41,703 nt of DNA, from NCBI GenBank assembly GCA_002703245.1, contig NZTV01000011.1:1-41703 (forward strand), read 5' to 3'. Shown one piece after another: positions 7,607-16,209 of the stretch (the stretch's first letter is position 1; each line of letters starts with the position of its first letter). Both the position numbers and the translations under genes were made by a program. The notes beneath the pieces are model-generated. The model was not told where the DNA came from, ran no database searches, and was given only the letters and a program-made list of their open reading frames with translations. The stretch is from Microbacterium sp. (GTDB lineage Bacteria > Actinomycetota > Actinomycetes > Actinomycetales > Microbacteriaceae).

Positions 7607-9550
7607 ATGTCCGCTGACACCCGCCCCGCCCGCTCCCGTCGAGGATTCGGTCGGGGCGCCCCGGACGACGGCCCGCGGGCGAGCTTCCGCCAGCTGCTGC
7701 CGTTCCTGTTCGAGCACCGCACCGTGCTGGTCGTCGTGGCCGTTCTCAGCGTCCTCGGCGCCGTCACGACGCTCGCGCAGCCGTTGCTGGTCGGCCAGGT
7801 CATCGAAGCCGTGCAGGCCGAAGAGACGCTCGGCCTGCTCGTGTGGGCGATCGTCGCCCTCGTCGTCGTCTCCTCGATCATCTCCGGGTACCAGCACTAT
7901 CTCCTGCAGCGCACCGGCACCGCGGTGGTCTACTCGAGCCGTCGACGGCTGATCTCCCGCATCCTGCACCTGCCGATCAGCGAGTTCGACTCGCGACGCA
8001 CCGGCGACCTCGTCTCGCGCGTGGGCACCGACACCACCCTCCTCTACGCCGTGCTCACCCAGGGCCTGGCCGACGCGGTCGGAAACGCCCTGATCTTCCT
8101 CGGCGCGATCATCGCAATGGCGCTCATCGACCCGCTCCTGCTGGGCGCGATCGTCATCGTGCTCGGCGTGTCGATCCTCGGCGTGGTCACCCTGAGCGGT
8201 CGCATCCGCAAGGCCACCGCCGAGCAGCAGGTCAAGGTCGGCGAACTCGCCTCCGGCGTCGAACGCGCGGTCGGGTCGATCCGCACCGTACGCGCCGCCG
8301 GAGCGGGCGAACGCGAGGAGACGGCCCTGAACAGCGTCGCCCGCGACGCCTACGGCGTCGGCGTGCGGATCGCGAAGGTTTCGGCGCTGGTCGTGCCGAT
8401 CGCCGGCATCGCCCTGCAGGTGTCGCTGCTGGCCGTGCTCGGCCTGGGCGGCTACCGCGTCGCCGACGGCGCCATCGGCGTGGCCGACCTCGTGACCTTC
8501 GTGATGTTCCTGTTCCTCCTGGTCGGCCCCCTCGGCTCGTTCTTCGGAGCCATCACCTCGGTGAACCAGGCCCTCGGCGCGCTGGGCCGCATCCAGGAGG
8601 TGCTCGATCTGCCCACCGAGACCGACGACGACGCCCGCATCGCCGCCACCGTGGTCGCCGAGCCGGCAAGCGACCGGGAGCCAGCCGCGGTGGAGTTCCG
8701 CGAGGTGCGCTTCGGCTACCCCGAAGGCGTGGTGGCGGCGCGTCGGAAAGCCGAGAACGAAGCCCTCGCCGTTCTCGAGAGTGCTCACGTCGACACCTCG
8801 ACAGTCGCCCTGCCGGACACCTCGGACGCGGTCGACGCAGCCGATGCACCGGCCAGTGCCGAGCAGGCCACCGACGTGCTCCGCGGGGTGTCGTTCCGTG
8901 TTCCGCGCGGATCACGCGTCGCCCTCGTCGGCCCGTCGGGTGCCGGCAAGAGCACCACCCTCTCCCTCATCGAGCGCTTCTACGATCCGACCGGCGGCGC
9001 CATCCTGCTCGACGGTCACGACGTGCGCACGCTCGATCGTGACGAGCTGCGCAGCCGTCTCGGCTACGTCGAGCAGGACGCGCCCACCCTGGCCGGGACG
9101 ATCGGCGAGAACCTTCGGCTGGCCTCCCCGCACGCGACCGACGAGGAGTGCGAGCGCGTGTTGCGCGCCGTCAACCTGGGCGACGTGCTCGACCGCAGCC
9201 CCGAGGGGCTGGAGGCGGCCGTCGGCGAGAGCGGCGTGATGCTCTCGGGCGGTGAGCGTCAGCGGCTCGCGATCGCGCGCGCCCTCCTGGCCGCCCCGCC
9301 GATCCTGTTGCTGGACGAGTCGACGTCGTCACTGGACGGTCTCAACGAGCAGCGGATGCGCGAGGCGATCGACGCCGTCGCCGCCGGCCGCACCCTCATC
9401 GTCATCGCGCACCGGCTGTCCACGGTCGTCGACAGCGACCTCATCGTCGTCATGGAGCGGGGCCGCGTCGTGGGCGCCGGCACACACTCCGAGCTCGTGC
9501 AGACCACGCCCCTGTACCGCGACCTCGCCAAGCACCAGCTCCTGGTGTGA
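7607..9550 (+). CDS. ABC exporter half-transporter (fused permease and ATPase)
   Basis: From the ATG at 7607 (GAGG 7 nt upstream) the protein has 647 residues. An N-terminal six-helix exporter domain (about 25-320) precedes an ATPase domain with Walker A GPSGAGKST (~443), ERFYDP, signature LSGGERQRLAIARALL (~546), Walker B ILLLDES and an H-loop AHRLSTV. It should act as a homodimer exporting lipids, peptides or drugs. Odd: between the FGYP strand (~368) and VLRGVSFRVPRG (~423) lies an Ala/Asp-rich insertion of about 50 residues, where relatives have about ten. A GTG at 7574, 5 nt after TACGGT (7563-7568), is an alternative leaderless start. Confidence 0.92.
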   Translation: MSADTRPARSRRGFGRGAPDDGPRASFRQLLPFLFEHRTVLVVVAVLSVLGAVTTLAQPLLVGQVIEAVQAEETLGLLVWAIVALVVVSSIISGYQHYLLQRTGTAVVYSSRRRLISRILHLPISEFDSRRTGDLVSRVGTDTTLLYAVLTQGLADAVGNALIFLGAIIAMALIDPLLLGAIVIVLGVSILGVVTLSGRIRKATAEQQVKVGELASGVERAVGSIRTVRAAGAGEREETALNSVARDAYGVGVRIAKVSALVVPIAGIALQVSLLAVLGLGGYRVADGAIGVADLVTFVMFLFLLVGPLGSFFGAITSVNQALGALGRIQEVLDLPTETDDDARIAATVVAEPASDREPAAVEFREVRFGYPEGVVAARRKAENEALAVLESAHVDTSTVALPDTSDAVDAADAPASAEQATDVLRGVSFRVPRGSRVALVGPSGAGKSTTLSLIERFYDPTGGAILLDGHDVRTLDRDELRSRLGYVEQDAPTLAGTIGENLRLASPHATDEECERVLRAVNLGDVLDRSPEGLEAAVGESGVMLSGGERQRLAIARALLAAPPILLLDESTSSLDGLNEQRMREAIDAVAAGRTLIVIAHRLSTVVDSDLIVVMERGRVVGAGTHSELVQTTPLYRDLAKHQLLV

Positions 9551-9574
9551 CCCCGCGGGTCCACACCCCGCCCA

Positions 9575-9779
9575 CTCCGCAGTCACCCTCTGCACCCAGC
9601 CGGCTCCACAGTCACCATCTGCGCATCCGGCCCGCCCCGCAGTCGCGCAGTCGCGCAGTCACGCCGTCGCCATCCGCACATCCCACCCATTCCGCAGTCA
9701 CTCTCTGCAAACAACGTCGGCTCCGCAGTCACCTCCTGCGCATCCGACAGCGGAACACCCGCAGGGCCTGACTGCGGAG
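9575..9779. repeat. Degenerate tandem repeat array ending in an inverted copy
   Basis: This is most of the 305-base gap between the convergent ABC exporter and pckG genes, and it has no credible gene. Units built on CTCCGCAGTCACCNTCTGC start at 9575, 9604, about 9635, 9690 and 9721, roughly 29-55 bases apart. The third unit holds an internal GCAGTCGC triplication. Several units continue with GCGCATCCG. TGACTGCGGAG (9769-9779) is the exact reverse complement of CTCCGCAGTCA at 9721-9731, giving an 11-bp stem with a 37-nt loop. Each unit can also pair GCAG with CTGC around a 7-nt loop. Repeats are imperfect and spacers unequal, unlike CRISPR. A bidirectional terminator or REP-like element is possible. 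Confidence 0.8.
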
Positions 9780-9855
9780 CGGTCGTTCGGGCGCGGCGGC
9801 GCGGCGGGTCAGGGACGGGTCGGGCGTGTCGGCGCCGTGGCGCCGGGCACGGGGG

Positions 9856-11721
9856 TCAGGAATGGGTCAGGCGGTAGCGGAGGGCTTCCAGCTCGGCGCG
9901 CAGCGCGGCCGGCACCCGCCCGTCGAAGGTGTCGTAGAACTCCTCGGTGAGGTCGGCCTCGCGCAGCCACGAGTCGCGGTCGATCGCGAACAGGGCGTCG
10001 AGGTCTTCCTGCGGCACGTCGATGCCCTCGAGGTCCAGATCGGCGGTCTGCGGCAACCGCCCGATCGGACTGTCCACCGCCGGCACCTCCCCATCGAGGC
10101 GTCGGATGATCCAGTCGATCACACGCGCATTGTCGCCGAAGCCCGGCCACAGGAACCGGCCGTCGTCTCCCTTGCGGAACCAGTTGACCTGGAAGATGCG
10201 GGGCGACCGGTCGAAGCGGAGCCGCTGACCGATCCGCAGCCAGTGACCGAAGTAGTCGGCCATGTTGTAGCCGCAGAACGGCAGCATCGCGAAGGGGTCG
10301 CGGCGCAGCTCCCCGACGGTCCCCTCTGCGGCTGCGGTGCGCTCGGAGGAGATGGTCGAGCCCAGGAACACGCCGTGGGTCCAATCGGTGGCCTCGACCA
10401 CCAGCGGGACGTTGGTGGCGCGGCGGCCCCCGAACAAGATCGCATCCAACGGCACCCCCTGCGGCGCGTCCCAGTCGGGCGCGATCTGCGGGCACTGCGC
10501 TGCGGCGACGGTGAAGCGGCTGTTCGGATGCGCCGCCGGACGACCGCAGTCCGGGGTCCACGGCTTCCCCTGCCAGTCGGTGAGTTCCGCCGGCGGCGTG
10601 TCGGTCAGCCCCTCCCACCACACGTCGCCGTCGGGCCGAAGGGCGACGTTGGTGAAGATCGTGTTGCCCCACAGCGTCTCGACGGCGGTGAGGTTCGTCG
10701 ACTCCCCCGTCCCGGGCGCCACCCCGAAGAATCCCGCCTCGGGGTTGATGGCCCATAGTCGGCCGTCCTCCCCCGGGCGGAGCCACGCGATGTCATCCCC
10801 CAGCGTCTCGACCCGCCACCCGGGGATGGTCGGCTTCAGCATCGCGAGGTTGGTCTTCCCGCACGCCGAGGGGAACGCGGCTGCGACGTGGTAGGCACGA
10901 CCGGAGGGGTCGATGACGCGGATGAGCAGCATGTGCTCGGCGAGCCATCCCTCATCGCGGCCGATCACCGAAGCGATACGCAGCGCGAAGCACTTCTTGG
11001 CGAGGATGGCGTTTCCGCCGTAGCCGGATCCGTAAGACCACACCTCGAGCGTTTCGGGGAAGTGCACGATGTACTTCTCGTCGTTGCACGGCCAGGCCAC
11101 GTCCGCCTCCCCGGGCGTGAGCGGTGCCCCCACCGAGTGCACGGTCTTGACCCACGGTGCACCGTCGGCGATCTCTCGCAGCACGTCGGATCCGACACGC
11201 GTCATGACCTCGATCGAGGCCACCGCGTACTCACTGTCGGTGACCTGCACACCGATGTGGGAGAGCGGTCCACCGATGGCTCCCATGGAGAAGGGCACGA
11301 CGTACATCGTGCGTCCGCGCATGGATCCTTCGAACAGCGGCGTCAGCGTGGCACGCATCTGGTCGGGGGCCGCCCAGTTGTTCGTCGGGCCCGCATCGGC
11401 CTCCCGCTCGGAGGCGATGAAGGTACGACCCTCGGTGCGGGCGACGTCACCGGGGTGCGAGCGGGCCAGGTACGAACCGGGCCGCCACTCGGGGTTGAGC
11501 TTGATGAGCTTGCCCTGCTCGACCATCCCGCGCAGCAGCGCGTCGTTCTCGGCGCGCGACCCGTCCACCCAGTGGACCCGGTCGGGGTGCGTCAGGGCGG
11601 CGATCTGGTCGACCCATCGGATCAGGTCCGCCATCCCGTCGCCGTCCAGGCGCGGGCGGATGCCGAAGGTGCGCTGCGGGGCAGCGTCGGTGATGCGGGG
11701 GGAGATGTCTGCGATGGCCAT
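9856..11721 (-). CDS. pckG: Phosphoenolpyruvate carboxykinase (GTP)
   Basis: The enzyme interconverts oxaloacetate + GTP and PEP + CO2 + GDP, the first step of gluconeogenesis and the anaplerotic node. The ATG at 11721 (MAIADISP) is preceded by GAGGAG 6 nt upstream, giving 621 residues; the longer frame to 11772 lacks such a site. Signatures are the GTP-form P-loop [21 protein letters not shown], the [12 protein letters not shown] segment, and [12 protein letters not shown] with [13 protein letters not shown]. Length is typical (600-620). It is transcribed away from the ScfR-type regulator at 11851 with 129 bp between the starts. Such regulators often control acetate/propionate and gluconeogenic genes, so direct control is plausible but not shown. 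Confidence 0.97.
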   Translation of the reverse strand: MAIADISPRITDAAPQRTFGIRPRLDGDGMADLIRWVDQIAALTHPDRVHWVDGSRAENDALLRGMVEQGKLIKLNPEWRPGSYLARSHPGDVARTEGRTFIASEREADAGPTNNWAAPDQMRATLTPLFEGSMRGRTMYVVPFSMGAIGGPLSHIGVQVTDSEYAVASIEVMTRVGSDVLREIADGAPWVKTVHSVGAPLTPGEADVAWPCNDEKYIVHFPETLEVWSYGSGYGGNAILAKKCFALRIASVIGRDEGWLAEHMLLIRVIDPSGRAYHVAAAFPSACGKTNLAMLKPTIPGWRVETLGDDIAWLRPGEDGRLWAINPEAGFFGVAPGTGESTNLTAVETLWGNTIFTNVALRPDGDVWWEGLTDTPPAELTDWQGKPWTPDCGRPAAHPNSRFTVAAAQCPQIAPDWDAPQGVPLDAILFGGRRATNVPLVVEATDWTHGVFLGSTISSERTAAAEGTVGELRRDPFAMLPFCGYNMADYFGHWLRIGQRLRFDRSPRIFQVNWFRKGDDGRFLWPGFGDNARVIDWIIRRLDGEVPAVDSPIGRLPQTADLDLEGIDVPQEDLDALFAIDRDSWLREADLTEEFYDTFDGRVPAALRAELEALRYRLTHS

Positions 11722-11819
11722 GTCGCTCCTCGTACGGGTGTCGTCGGTGCGGTTCAGAACGTCGATCTGCACCCACTATGTGAGGAAACAGGCCACTCTT
11801 TCGGATGTATCGACCCGTA

Positions 11820-11844
11820 TTTTTTGTTGTTTTTTCGGTATGCT
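11820..11844 (+). promoter_or_regulatory. AT-rich mirror repeat and leaderless -10 box before the ScfR regulator
   Basis: TTTTTTGTTGTTTTTT (11820-11835) reads the same backwards and is a striking AT-rich island in this GC-rich DNA. TATGCT (11839-11844) follows and ends 6 nt before the ATG at 11851, so the mRNA is probably leaderless. The T-runs occupy the -35/UP region of that promoter. Confidence 0.55.
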
Positions 11845-11850
11845 CAAGGA

Positions 11851-13287
11851 ATGCACGCGACTCCGCTTGAACTGTCGACCCTGGGCCACCGCATCCGGCA
11901 TCAGCGGACCAGCCACGGCATGACCCTCGATGAGCTGGGCGAGAAGGTCGGTGTGGCCGGTAGCCACCTGAGCCTCATCGAGAACGGCAAGCGCGAACCG
12001 AAACTCTCCCTCCTCCAGGAGATCGCCGCCGCCACCGGGGTCGAGGTCGGCGACCTCCTCTCCCCCGAGCCACCCAATCGACGCGCGGCGCTGGAGATCG
12101 AACTCGCGCGCGCGCAGAGCGGTTCGGTCTTCCGCAGCCTCGGGATCGAGCCGGTGCGGGTCACCAAAGGCATGAGCGACGAAACGATCGAGTCGATCCT
12201 CGGACTGCACCGCGAGCTGCAGCGCCGAGAGCGCGAAGCCATCGCGACGCCCGAAGAGGCCCGCCGCGCCAACACGGAGCAACGGCTGCGGATGCGCGCG
12301 GTCGACAACTACCTCCCCGACATCGAGCGACTCGCCGAGAAGCAGCTGAAGGCGGCCGGCCACTCCACCGGCGCGCTCACCCACCGCACCGTGAGCATCA
12401 TGGCCGAGCAGATCGGTTTCGAACTCATCTACGTCAACGACCTGCCGTCGTCGACCCGGTCGATCACCGACCTGGAAAACGGGCGGATCTACCTGCCGCC
12501 GGCGTCCATCCCGGGTGGCCACGGCCTGCGCTCGATGGCGTTGCAGGCGATGGCCCACCGACTGCTCGGGCACGAACGCCCCGTCGACTACGCGGACTTC
12601 CTGCGCCAGCGCCTCGAGATCAACTACTACGCGGCGTGCTGTCTGATGCCCGAGTCCGCCGCGGTCGCGTTCCTGCAGCAGGCGAAGAAGGACCGCAACC
12701 TCGCCGTGGAGGACTTCCGCGACGCGTTCGGGGTCACCCACGAAGCGGCCGGGATGCGGATGACGAACCTGATGACCCACCACCTCGGGATGCGCCTGCA
12801 CTTCCTGCGCGTCGACGGTGACGGTGCGATCTCCCGGGTGTACGAGAACGACGACCTGCCGTTGCCCGCCGACGTCACCGGCGCCGTCGACGGCCAGATC
12901 GCGTGCGCGAAGTTCTCCGCGAGAGCGGCGTTCTCCGAGCAGAACCGTACGACCGAGCACTACCAGTACACCGACACCCCGAGCGGCACCTTTTGGTGCT
13001 CCACACAGACCGGCAGCACCGCCGACGGCGAGTTCTCGATCACCGTCGGGGTTCCCTTCGACGACGCGCGCTGGTTCCGCGGCCGGGAGACGACCAAGCG
13101 CGCGGTGTCCACCTGCCCGGAGGAATCGTGCTGCCGTCGTCCGGACCCCGAGGCGACGGGACGGTGGCAGGGCAAGGCGTGGCCGAGTGCACGCGTGCAC
13201 ATGCAGATGTTCTCGCCGCTGCCGCGCGGCGCGTTCCCCGGCGTCGACGAGAACGAGGTCTACGCCTTCCTCGACCGCCACGTCTGA
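11851..13287 (+). CDS. XRE/ScfR-family regulator with IrrE-type domain (RamB-like)
   Basis: The 478-residue protein has an N-terminal helix-turn-helix of the XRE type (about 10-65; TLDELGEKVGVAGSHLSLIENGKREP). A long helical linker rich in RRERE repeats follows, then a region resembling the ImmA/IrrE peptidase-like and short-chain-acyl regulator domains. The C-terminus carries Cys-rich STCPEESCCRRP. This layout is that of short-chain fatty acyl transcriptional regulators such as RamB of corynebacteria, which control acetate, propionate and glyoxylate genes. A zinc HExxH is not seen in the IrrE-like part (AMAHRLLGHERP instead), as in other regulators of the family. It is divergent from pckG. 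The start is set by the -10 box 6 nt upstream; AAGGA directly touching the ATG is too close to act as a ribosome site. Confidence 0.88.
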   Translation: MHATPLELSTLGHRIRHQRTSHGMTLDELGEKVGVAGSHLSLIENGKREPKLSLLQEIAAATGVEVGDLLSPEPPNRRAALEIELARAQSGSVFRSLGIEPVRVTKGMSDETIESILGLHRELQRREREAIATPEEARRANTEQRLRMRAVDNYLPDIERLAEKQLKAAGHSTGALTHRTVSIMAEQIGFELIYVNDLPSSTRSITDLENGRIYLPPASIPGGHGLRSMALQAMAHRLLGHERPVDYADFLRQRLEINYYAACCLMPESAAVAFLQQAKKDRNLAVEDFRDAFGVTHEAAGMRMTNLMTHHLGMRLHFLRVDGDGAISRVYENDDLPLPADVTGAVDGQIACAKFSARAAFSEQNRTTEHYQYTDTPSGTFWCSTQTGSTADGEFSITVGVPFDDARWFRGRETTKRAVSTCPEESCCRRPDPEATGRWQGKAWPSARVHMQMFSPLPRGAFPGVDENEVYAFLDRHV

Positions 13288-13339
13288 CCCGGGCCACCCG
13301 CTCGAGGCGTCACGCGCCGCTCGCGCGGGTCAGCCCGGG
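13288..13339. terminator. Bidirectional terminator-like inverted repeat
   Basis: CCCGGGC (13288-13294) pairs with GCCCGGG (13333-13339), and ACCCGC (13296-13301) with GCGGGT (13325-13330). The centre contains a further GGCG/CGCC pair. It fills the gap between two convergent genes and covers the stop codon of the minus-strand gene. No U-tract. Confidence 0.6.
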
Positions 13340-13980
13340 AGAGGACGGGCGGACCATCCCGCCCCCGACGGGGTGTACTCGATCCGGCGGCTCGGCGCGC
13401 CGGGGTGCGACACCCAGAACAGCCACCGCTCGGGCGCGACGGTGAACCCCACCCAGCCGGCCGGCGGCTCCGGGTCCGGATGCTCGGCGGCGAACCGCGC
13501 CCATCCCTCCTCCCGCTCGGCCAACGGGCGCCCGGCGACCTCGTCGGTGTTCATCCAGGCGAGCTGTCGCAGGTACGGTGAGCGGCGCGCGTAGGCGCCG
13601 GCCGCGGCGGTGTCGGATGCGCGGGTCGCGAGGCCCTCGACCACCAGCTGGCGCGTGAACCCCGGCCACAGGATCGTCAACGCCACGCGAGGGTTCACGG
13701 CGAGGTCGGCGACCTTGCGGCTGCTCGCGTCGGTGTGGAAGGAGAACCTCACGCCGTCGAAGTCGCTGAGCATCACCGTCCGCGCATGCGGAACCCCCTC
13801 CGGCGAGACCGTCGACAGCGTCATGAGCATGCGGTCCTCGTCGGGGCCGGGCAACCACCCCGCGGCGAGCGCGGCGGGGTCGGCCGGAGGCTCGGCGGCA
13901 TGAACCGGGTCGGTGGCGTGGTCGATGACGGGCACCTCCACCCTCATCGACGCCGAAGCGGGATGCGCGGTGCCGCTCAT
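13330..13980 (-). CDS. PdxH-like FMN-binding oxidase/oxidoreductase
   Basis: The 216-residue protein has the split-barrel fold of pyridoxamine 5'-phosphate oxidases. RMLMTLSTVSPEGVPHARTV, FSFHTDASSRKVADLAVNP and ALTILWPGFTRQLVVEG match the FMN-binding core, and the C-terminus ends W-x3-R-P-L-P like PdxH. The C-terminal substrate motif is not PdxH-like: where E. coli PdxH has R-L-H-D-R (Arg197, His199 bind the pyridoxal moiety), this protein reads SRRIEYTP with no His. It may therefore be a flavin-dependent enzyme on another substrate rather than the vitamin B6 enzyme. Its ATG overlaps the creatininase-family stop by ATGA, making it the last gene of a three-gene minus-strand operon starting at 16090. 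Confidence 0.8.
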   Translation of the reverse strand: MSGTAHPASASMRVEVPVIDHATDPVHAAEPPADPAALAAGWLPGPDEDRMLMTLSTVSPEGVPHARTVMLSDFDGVRFSFHTDASSRKVADLAVNPRVALTILWPGFTRQLVVEGLATRASDTAAAGAYARRSPYLRQLAWMNTDEVAGRPLAEREEGWARFAAEHPDPEPPAGWVGFTVAPERWLFWVSHPGAPSRRIEYTPSGAGWSARPLPG

Positions 13981-14771
13981 GCGAACTCGAACCCGTCGAT
14001 CTCGGCGAGCGCCTCGCTGACGAAGTCGACGCCACGGTCGAAGAGTACTTTGCCGTGCGCGGCGTTGGCGCCGGTCGCGTCGCCGATCACCCCCGTGGGA
14101 CCGAAGTCGTCACTGGTCCAGCCGAACATCACCGGCTTGCCGTTGAAGCCGATGTGGCTGTGCCCGGCGATCTTGTCCGGGACGTTCCGAGGCGGCATGT
14201 CGGGCGCGACGAGGTGGGGCGCAAGGTGCATCACGATCGAGGTCTCCCCGAATCCGGCGTGGATACCCTGGCCTTTCTCATCGGGACCGTCCACGCCGTC
14301 GCCGGCGGCTCCGGCCCCCGAAGGCATCGAGAACGACCGCAGACCGAAGCGTCTGCGCAGCTCGCGGTTCAACCAGCCCAGCAGCATGACGTTGCCGCCG
14401 TGGCCGTTGACCCAGGCGACGGTGCGCACGGGGGTCTGCGCGATCGCCGCGCCGATCTGCACCAACTGTTCGAGCAGCGTCGTGCCCTCGACCCACAAGG
14501 TTCCCGGGGCCCAGTAGTGCTCGTCGGACTTCGCATACGCGACGGTCGGCAGCAGCCACGCGTCGATACCCGCCTCGCTGACGCGGTCGACGGCGGCTGT
14601 GGCGACCGCTTCGGCGATGAGCGCGTCGGTGCGTAGCGGGAGGTGCGGCCCGTGGTGCTCGATCGCCCCGATGGGGACCACGGCGATCGACCGGTCGGTG
14701 GTCGCGGCGGTGATCGCCGGGCCGGAGAGGTCGGCCCAGGCGCGGCTGGCCGGGGTGAACGGGACGGTCAT
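13977..14771 (-). CDS. Creatininase-family metal-dependent amidohydrolase
   Basis: The 264-residue protein shows GAIEHHGPHLPLRTD with the metal ligands Glu38, His40 and Asp49, and NGHGGN later, the two hallmarks of the creatininase fold. The family includes creatininase, the formylaminopyrimidine deformylase ArfB and the mycofactocin peptidase MftE; all cleave C-N amide-type bonds using Zn, Mn or Fe. The NGHGGN form is that of the ArfB/MftE side rather than true creatininase, so creatinine is not a safe substrate guess. There is no mycofactocin gene nearby. It overlaps by 4 bp both the FAD oxidase upstream and the PdxH-like gene downstream, so all three should be made together. Confidence 0.88.
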   Translation of the reverse strand: MTVPFTPASRAWADLSGPAITAATTDRSIAVVPIGAIEHHGPHLPLRTDALIAEAVATAAVDRVSEAGIDAWLLPTVAYAKSDEHYWAPGTLWVEGTTLLEQLVQIGAAIAQTPVRTVAWVNGHGGNVMLLGWLNRELRRRFGLRSFSMPSGAGAAGDGVDGPDEKGQGIHAGFGETSIVMHLAPHLVAPDMPPRNVPDKIAGHSHIGFNGKPVMFGWTSDDFGPTGVIGDATGANAAHGKVLFDRGVDFVSEALAEIDGFEFA

Positions 14772-16090
14772 CGGATGGCTCCCTTCGTGGGGCCGGTGTA
14801 GGCGGGGTTGAGCTTGCCGGGGTTCAGCAGGCCGTCGGGGTCGGTTTCACGGGCGAGCGCGATCGTCTCGGCGAGGCGGAAATCGACGTTCCACTGGTGG
14901 GGGTTGTGGGTCGACACACCGAGTCGGTGCAGCGACTCCATCCCCGCGTAGACCGCTTCCGGGCTCTCGTAGACACCGGCAAGCATGCCGATCGGCACGG
15001 TGTGCCCCGCCTCGATGTGGAGCTGCCCGCCCGGGTAGACGGCGTGGACCTCGTCGATGCGGTCGACCAGCGCATCGCCCGACACCTCCACGTGGAAGTA
15101 GACGCCGGGCTCGGACTTCTGCAGCCATTCGATCGGATGGTTGTAGCTGAGAACCGAGATCGCCGCGGAGACGTTCGGGCCTTCTCGGACGTCCTCCATA
15201 CGTCCGCCCGCGGCCTCGATCATCGCTGTCGCCTCGGCCACCGTGGCCGGATCGGCGATCATGCGCAGCGAACTTCTCCCCTCGGGGAAAGCCTCGTCGG
15301 GAGGAAGCTGCGCCGTGATGTGCACCGTGTCGGCCGAGACCAGTCGCGGCGACGGGGTCAGACGCCCCAGCGGGCGCAGGACCGAGAGGGCACCGGCGAA
15401 GTCGGGGAAGGACGCGTACAGGCCGCGCCATTCCTGCAGCGGCTCGAGCCGCACGGTGGCGCGCGCGATGATGCCCGCGGTGCCGTAGTTGTGGACGTAC
15501 CCCTGGGCCTGGTCGCCTTCGACGTGGATGAGCTTCCCGCCGGATGCGGGGGTCACGACATCGAGGGCGACGACGAAACCGCGGTCGTTGGAGCCGTGCG
15601 CGATCGTGCCGGTGCCCCCGGATCCGCCGCCGAGGAAGCCGCCGATGCTGGAGTGCACGGTCGAGGGGTACATCCACAACTGCCGCCCGGCGGCACGCGC
15701 GGCCTGTTCGAGGGCGGTCATGGGCGCCCCGGCGTCGGCGGTGATGGTCTCGTCGGTCACCCCGACGATCGAGCGCGCCCGGGACATGTCCAGCACCAGC
15801 CCGCCGGGCATGGGGATGGCCTGCCCGTAGTTGCCCGTCCCCTTGCCGCGCGGGGTGATCGGCGCGCCGTGCCGTACCGCGAGTCCGACGACCGCCGCGA
15901 TCTCCTCCGCGGTGGTCGGGAAGGCGACGAGGTCGGCGATGCCGAGCGGAAGTTGCTCGGCGATGATCGGCGACATGCGGGCGCCGTCGACGGATGCCTT
16001 CTCACGCTGGCGCATGTCGGAGCTGACGCCGCGGGGACCGAGCAGGTCGGTGAGGTCTCTTTCGAGCGCGGCATAGTCGGGGGTGGTCAT
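14768..16090 (-). CDS. FAD-binding (VAO/GlcD-type) oxidoreductase
   Basis: The 440-residue flavoprotein has the PCMH/VAO FAD-binding domain (about 40-220), with PTTAEEIAAVVGLAVRHG, PRGKGTGNYGQAIPMPGG, and SSIGGFLGGGSGGTG, the diphosphate-binding loop. A cap domain ends in the standard DGLLNPGKLNP. Relatives oxidise hydroxy acids, alcohols, aldoses or amines and pass electrons to oxygen or a carrier. The substrate is not evident. GGAGGA precedes the ATG. It heads the operon with the creatininase-family and PdxH-like genes and is divergent from the XRE-cupin regulator at 16210, which probably regulates it. Confidence 0.88.
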   Translation of the reverse strand: MTTPDYAALERDLTDLLGPRGVSSDMRQREKASVDGARMSPIIAEQLPLGIADLVAFPTTAEEIAAVVGLAVRHGAPITPRGKGTGNYGQAIPMPGGLVLDMSRARSIVGVTDETITADAGAPMTALEQAARAAGRQLWMYPSTVHSSIGGFLGGGSGGTGTIAHGSNDRGFVVALDVVTPASGGKLIHVEGDQAQGYVHNYGTAGIIARATVRLEPLQEWRGLYASFPDFAGALSVLRPLGRLTPSPRLVSADTVHITAQLPPDEAFPEGRSSLRMIADPATVAEATAMIEAAGGRMEDVREGPNVSAAISVLSYNHPIEWLQKSEPGVYFHVEVSGDALVDRIDEVHAVYPGGQLHIEAGHTVPIGMLAGVYESPEAVYAGMESLHRLGVSTHNPHQWNVDFRLAETIALARETDPDGLLNPGKLNPAYTGPTKGAIR

Positions 16091-16144
16091 GGGTGTCCTC
16101 CTTCATCACATCTCCCGAAGGCGGTGCGCGGCGAGCCGGGTGAT

Positions 16145-16203
16145 GAGTCACTCGTCGCGCAGGGGGCATGGTGACACGGGTCGGATGGACCGACCGGTAA
16201 CCT
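16145..16203. promoter_or_regulatory. Divergent control region with operator-like repeat and -10 box
   Basis: The 119-bp gap between the FAD oxidase operon (minus) and the regulator (plus) holds a small palindrome, GAGTCACTC (16145-16153), a weak operator candidate. TAACCT (16198-16203) ends 6 nt before the regulator ATG, the spacing of a leaderless promoter. Confidence 0.4.
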
Positions 16204-16209
16204 GCTGGC

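Noticed and set aside
9575..9779. CRISPR array
   Set aside because: Repeats are degenerate, spacers are unequal and share sequence, one copy is inverted, and no cas gene is nearby.
10888..11850. A 5' extension of the ScfR-type regulator by more than 300 codons
   Set aside because: The extension runs antisense through pckG. The helix-turn-helix begins just after the ATG at 11851, where a -10 box has leaderless spacing.
13977..14771. MftE peptidase of a mycofactocin system
   Set aside because: The fold is shared, but no MftA, MftB, MftC or other mycofactocin gene is in the window.
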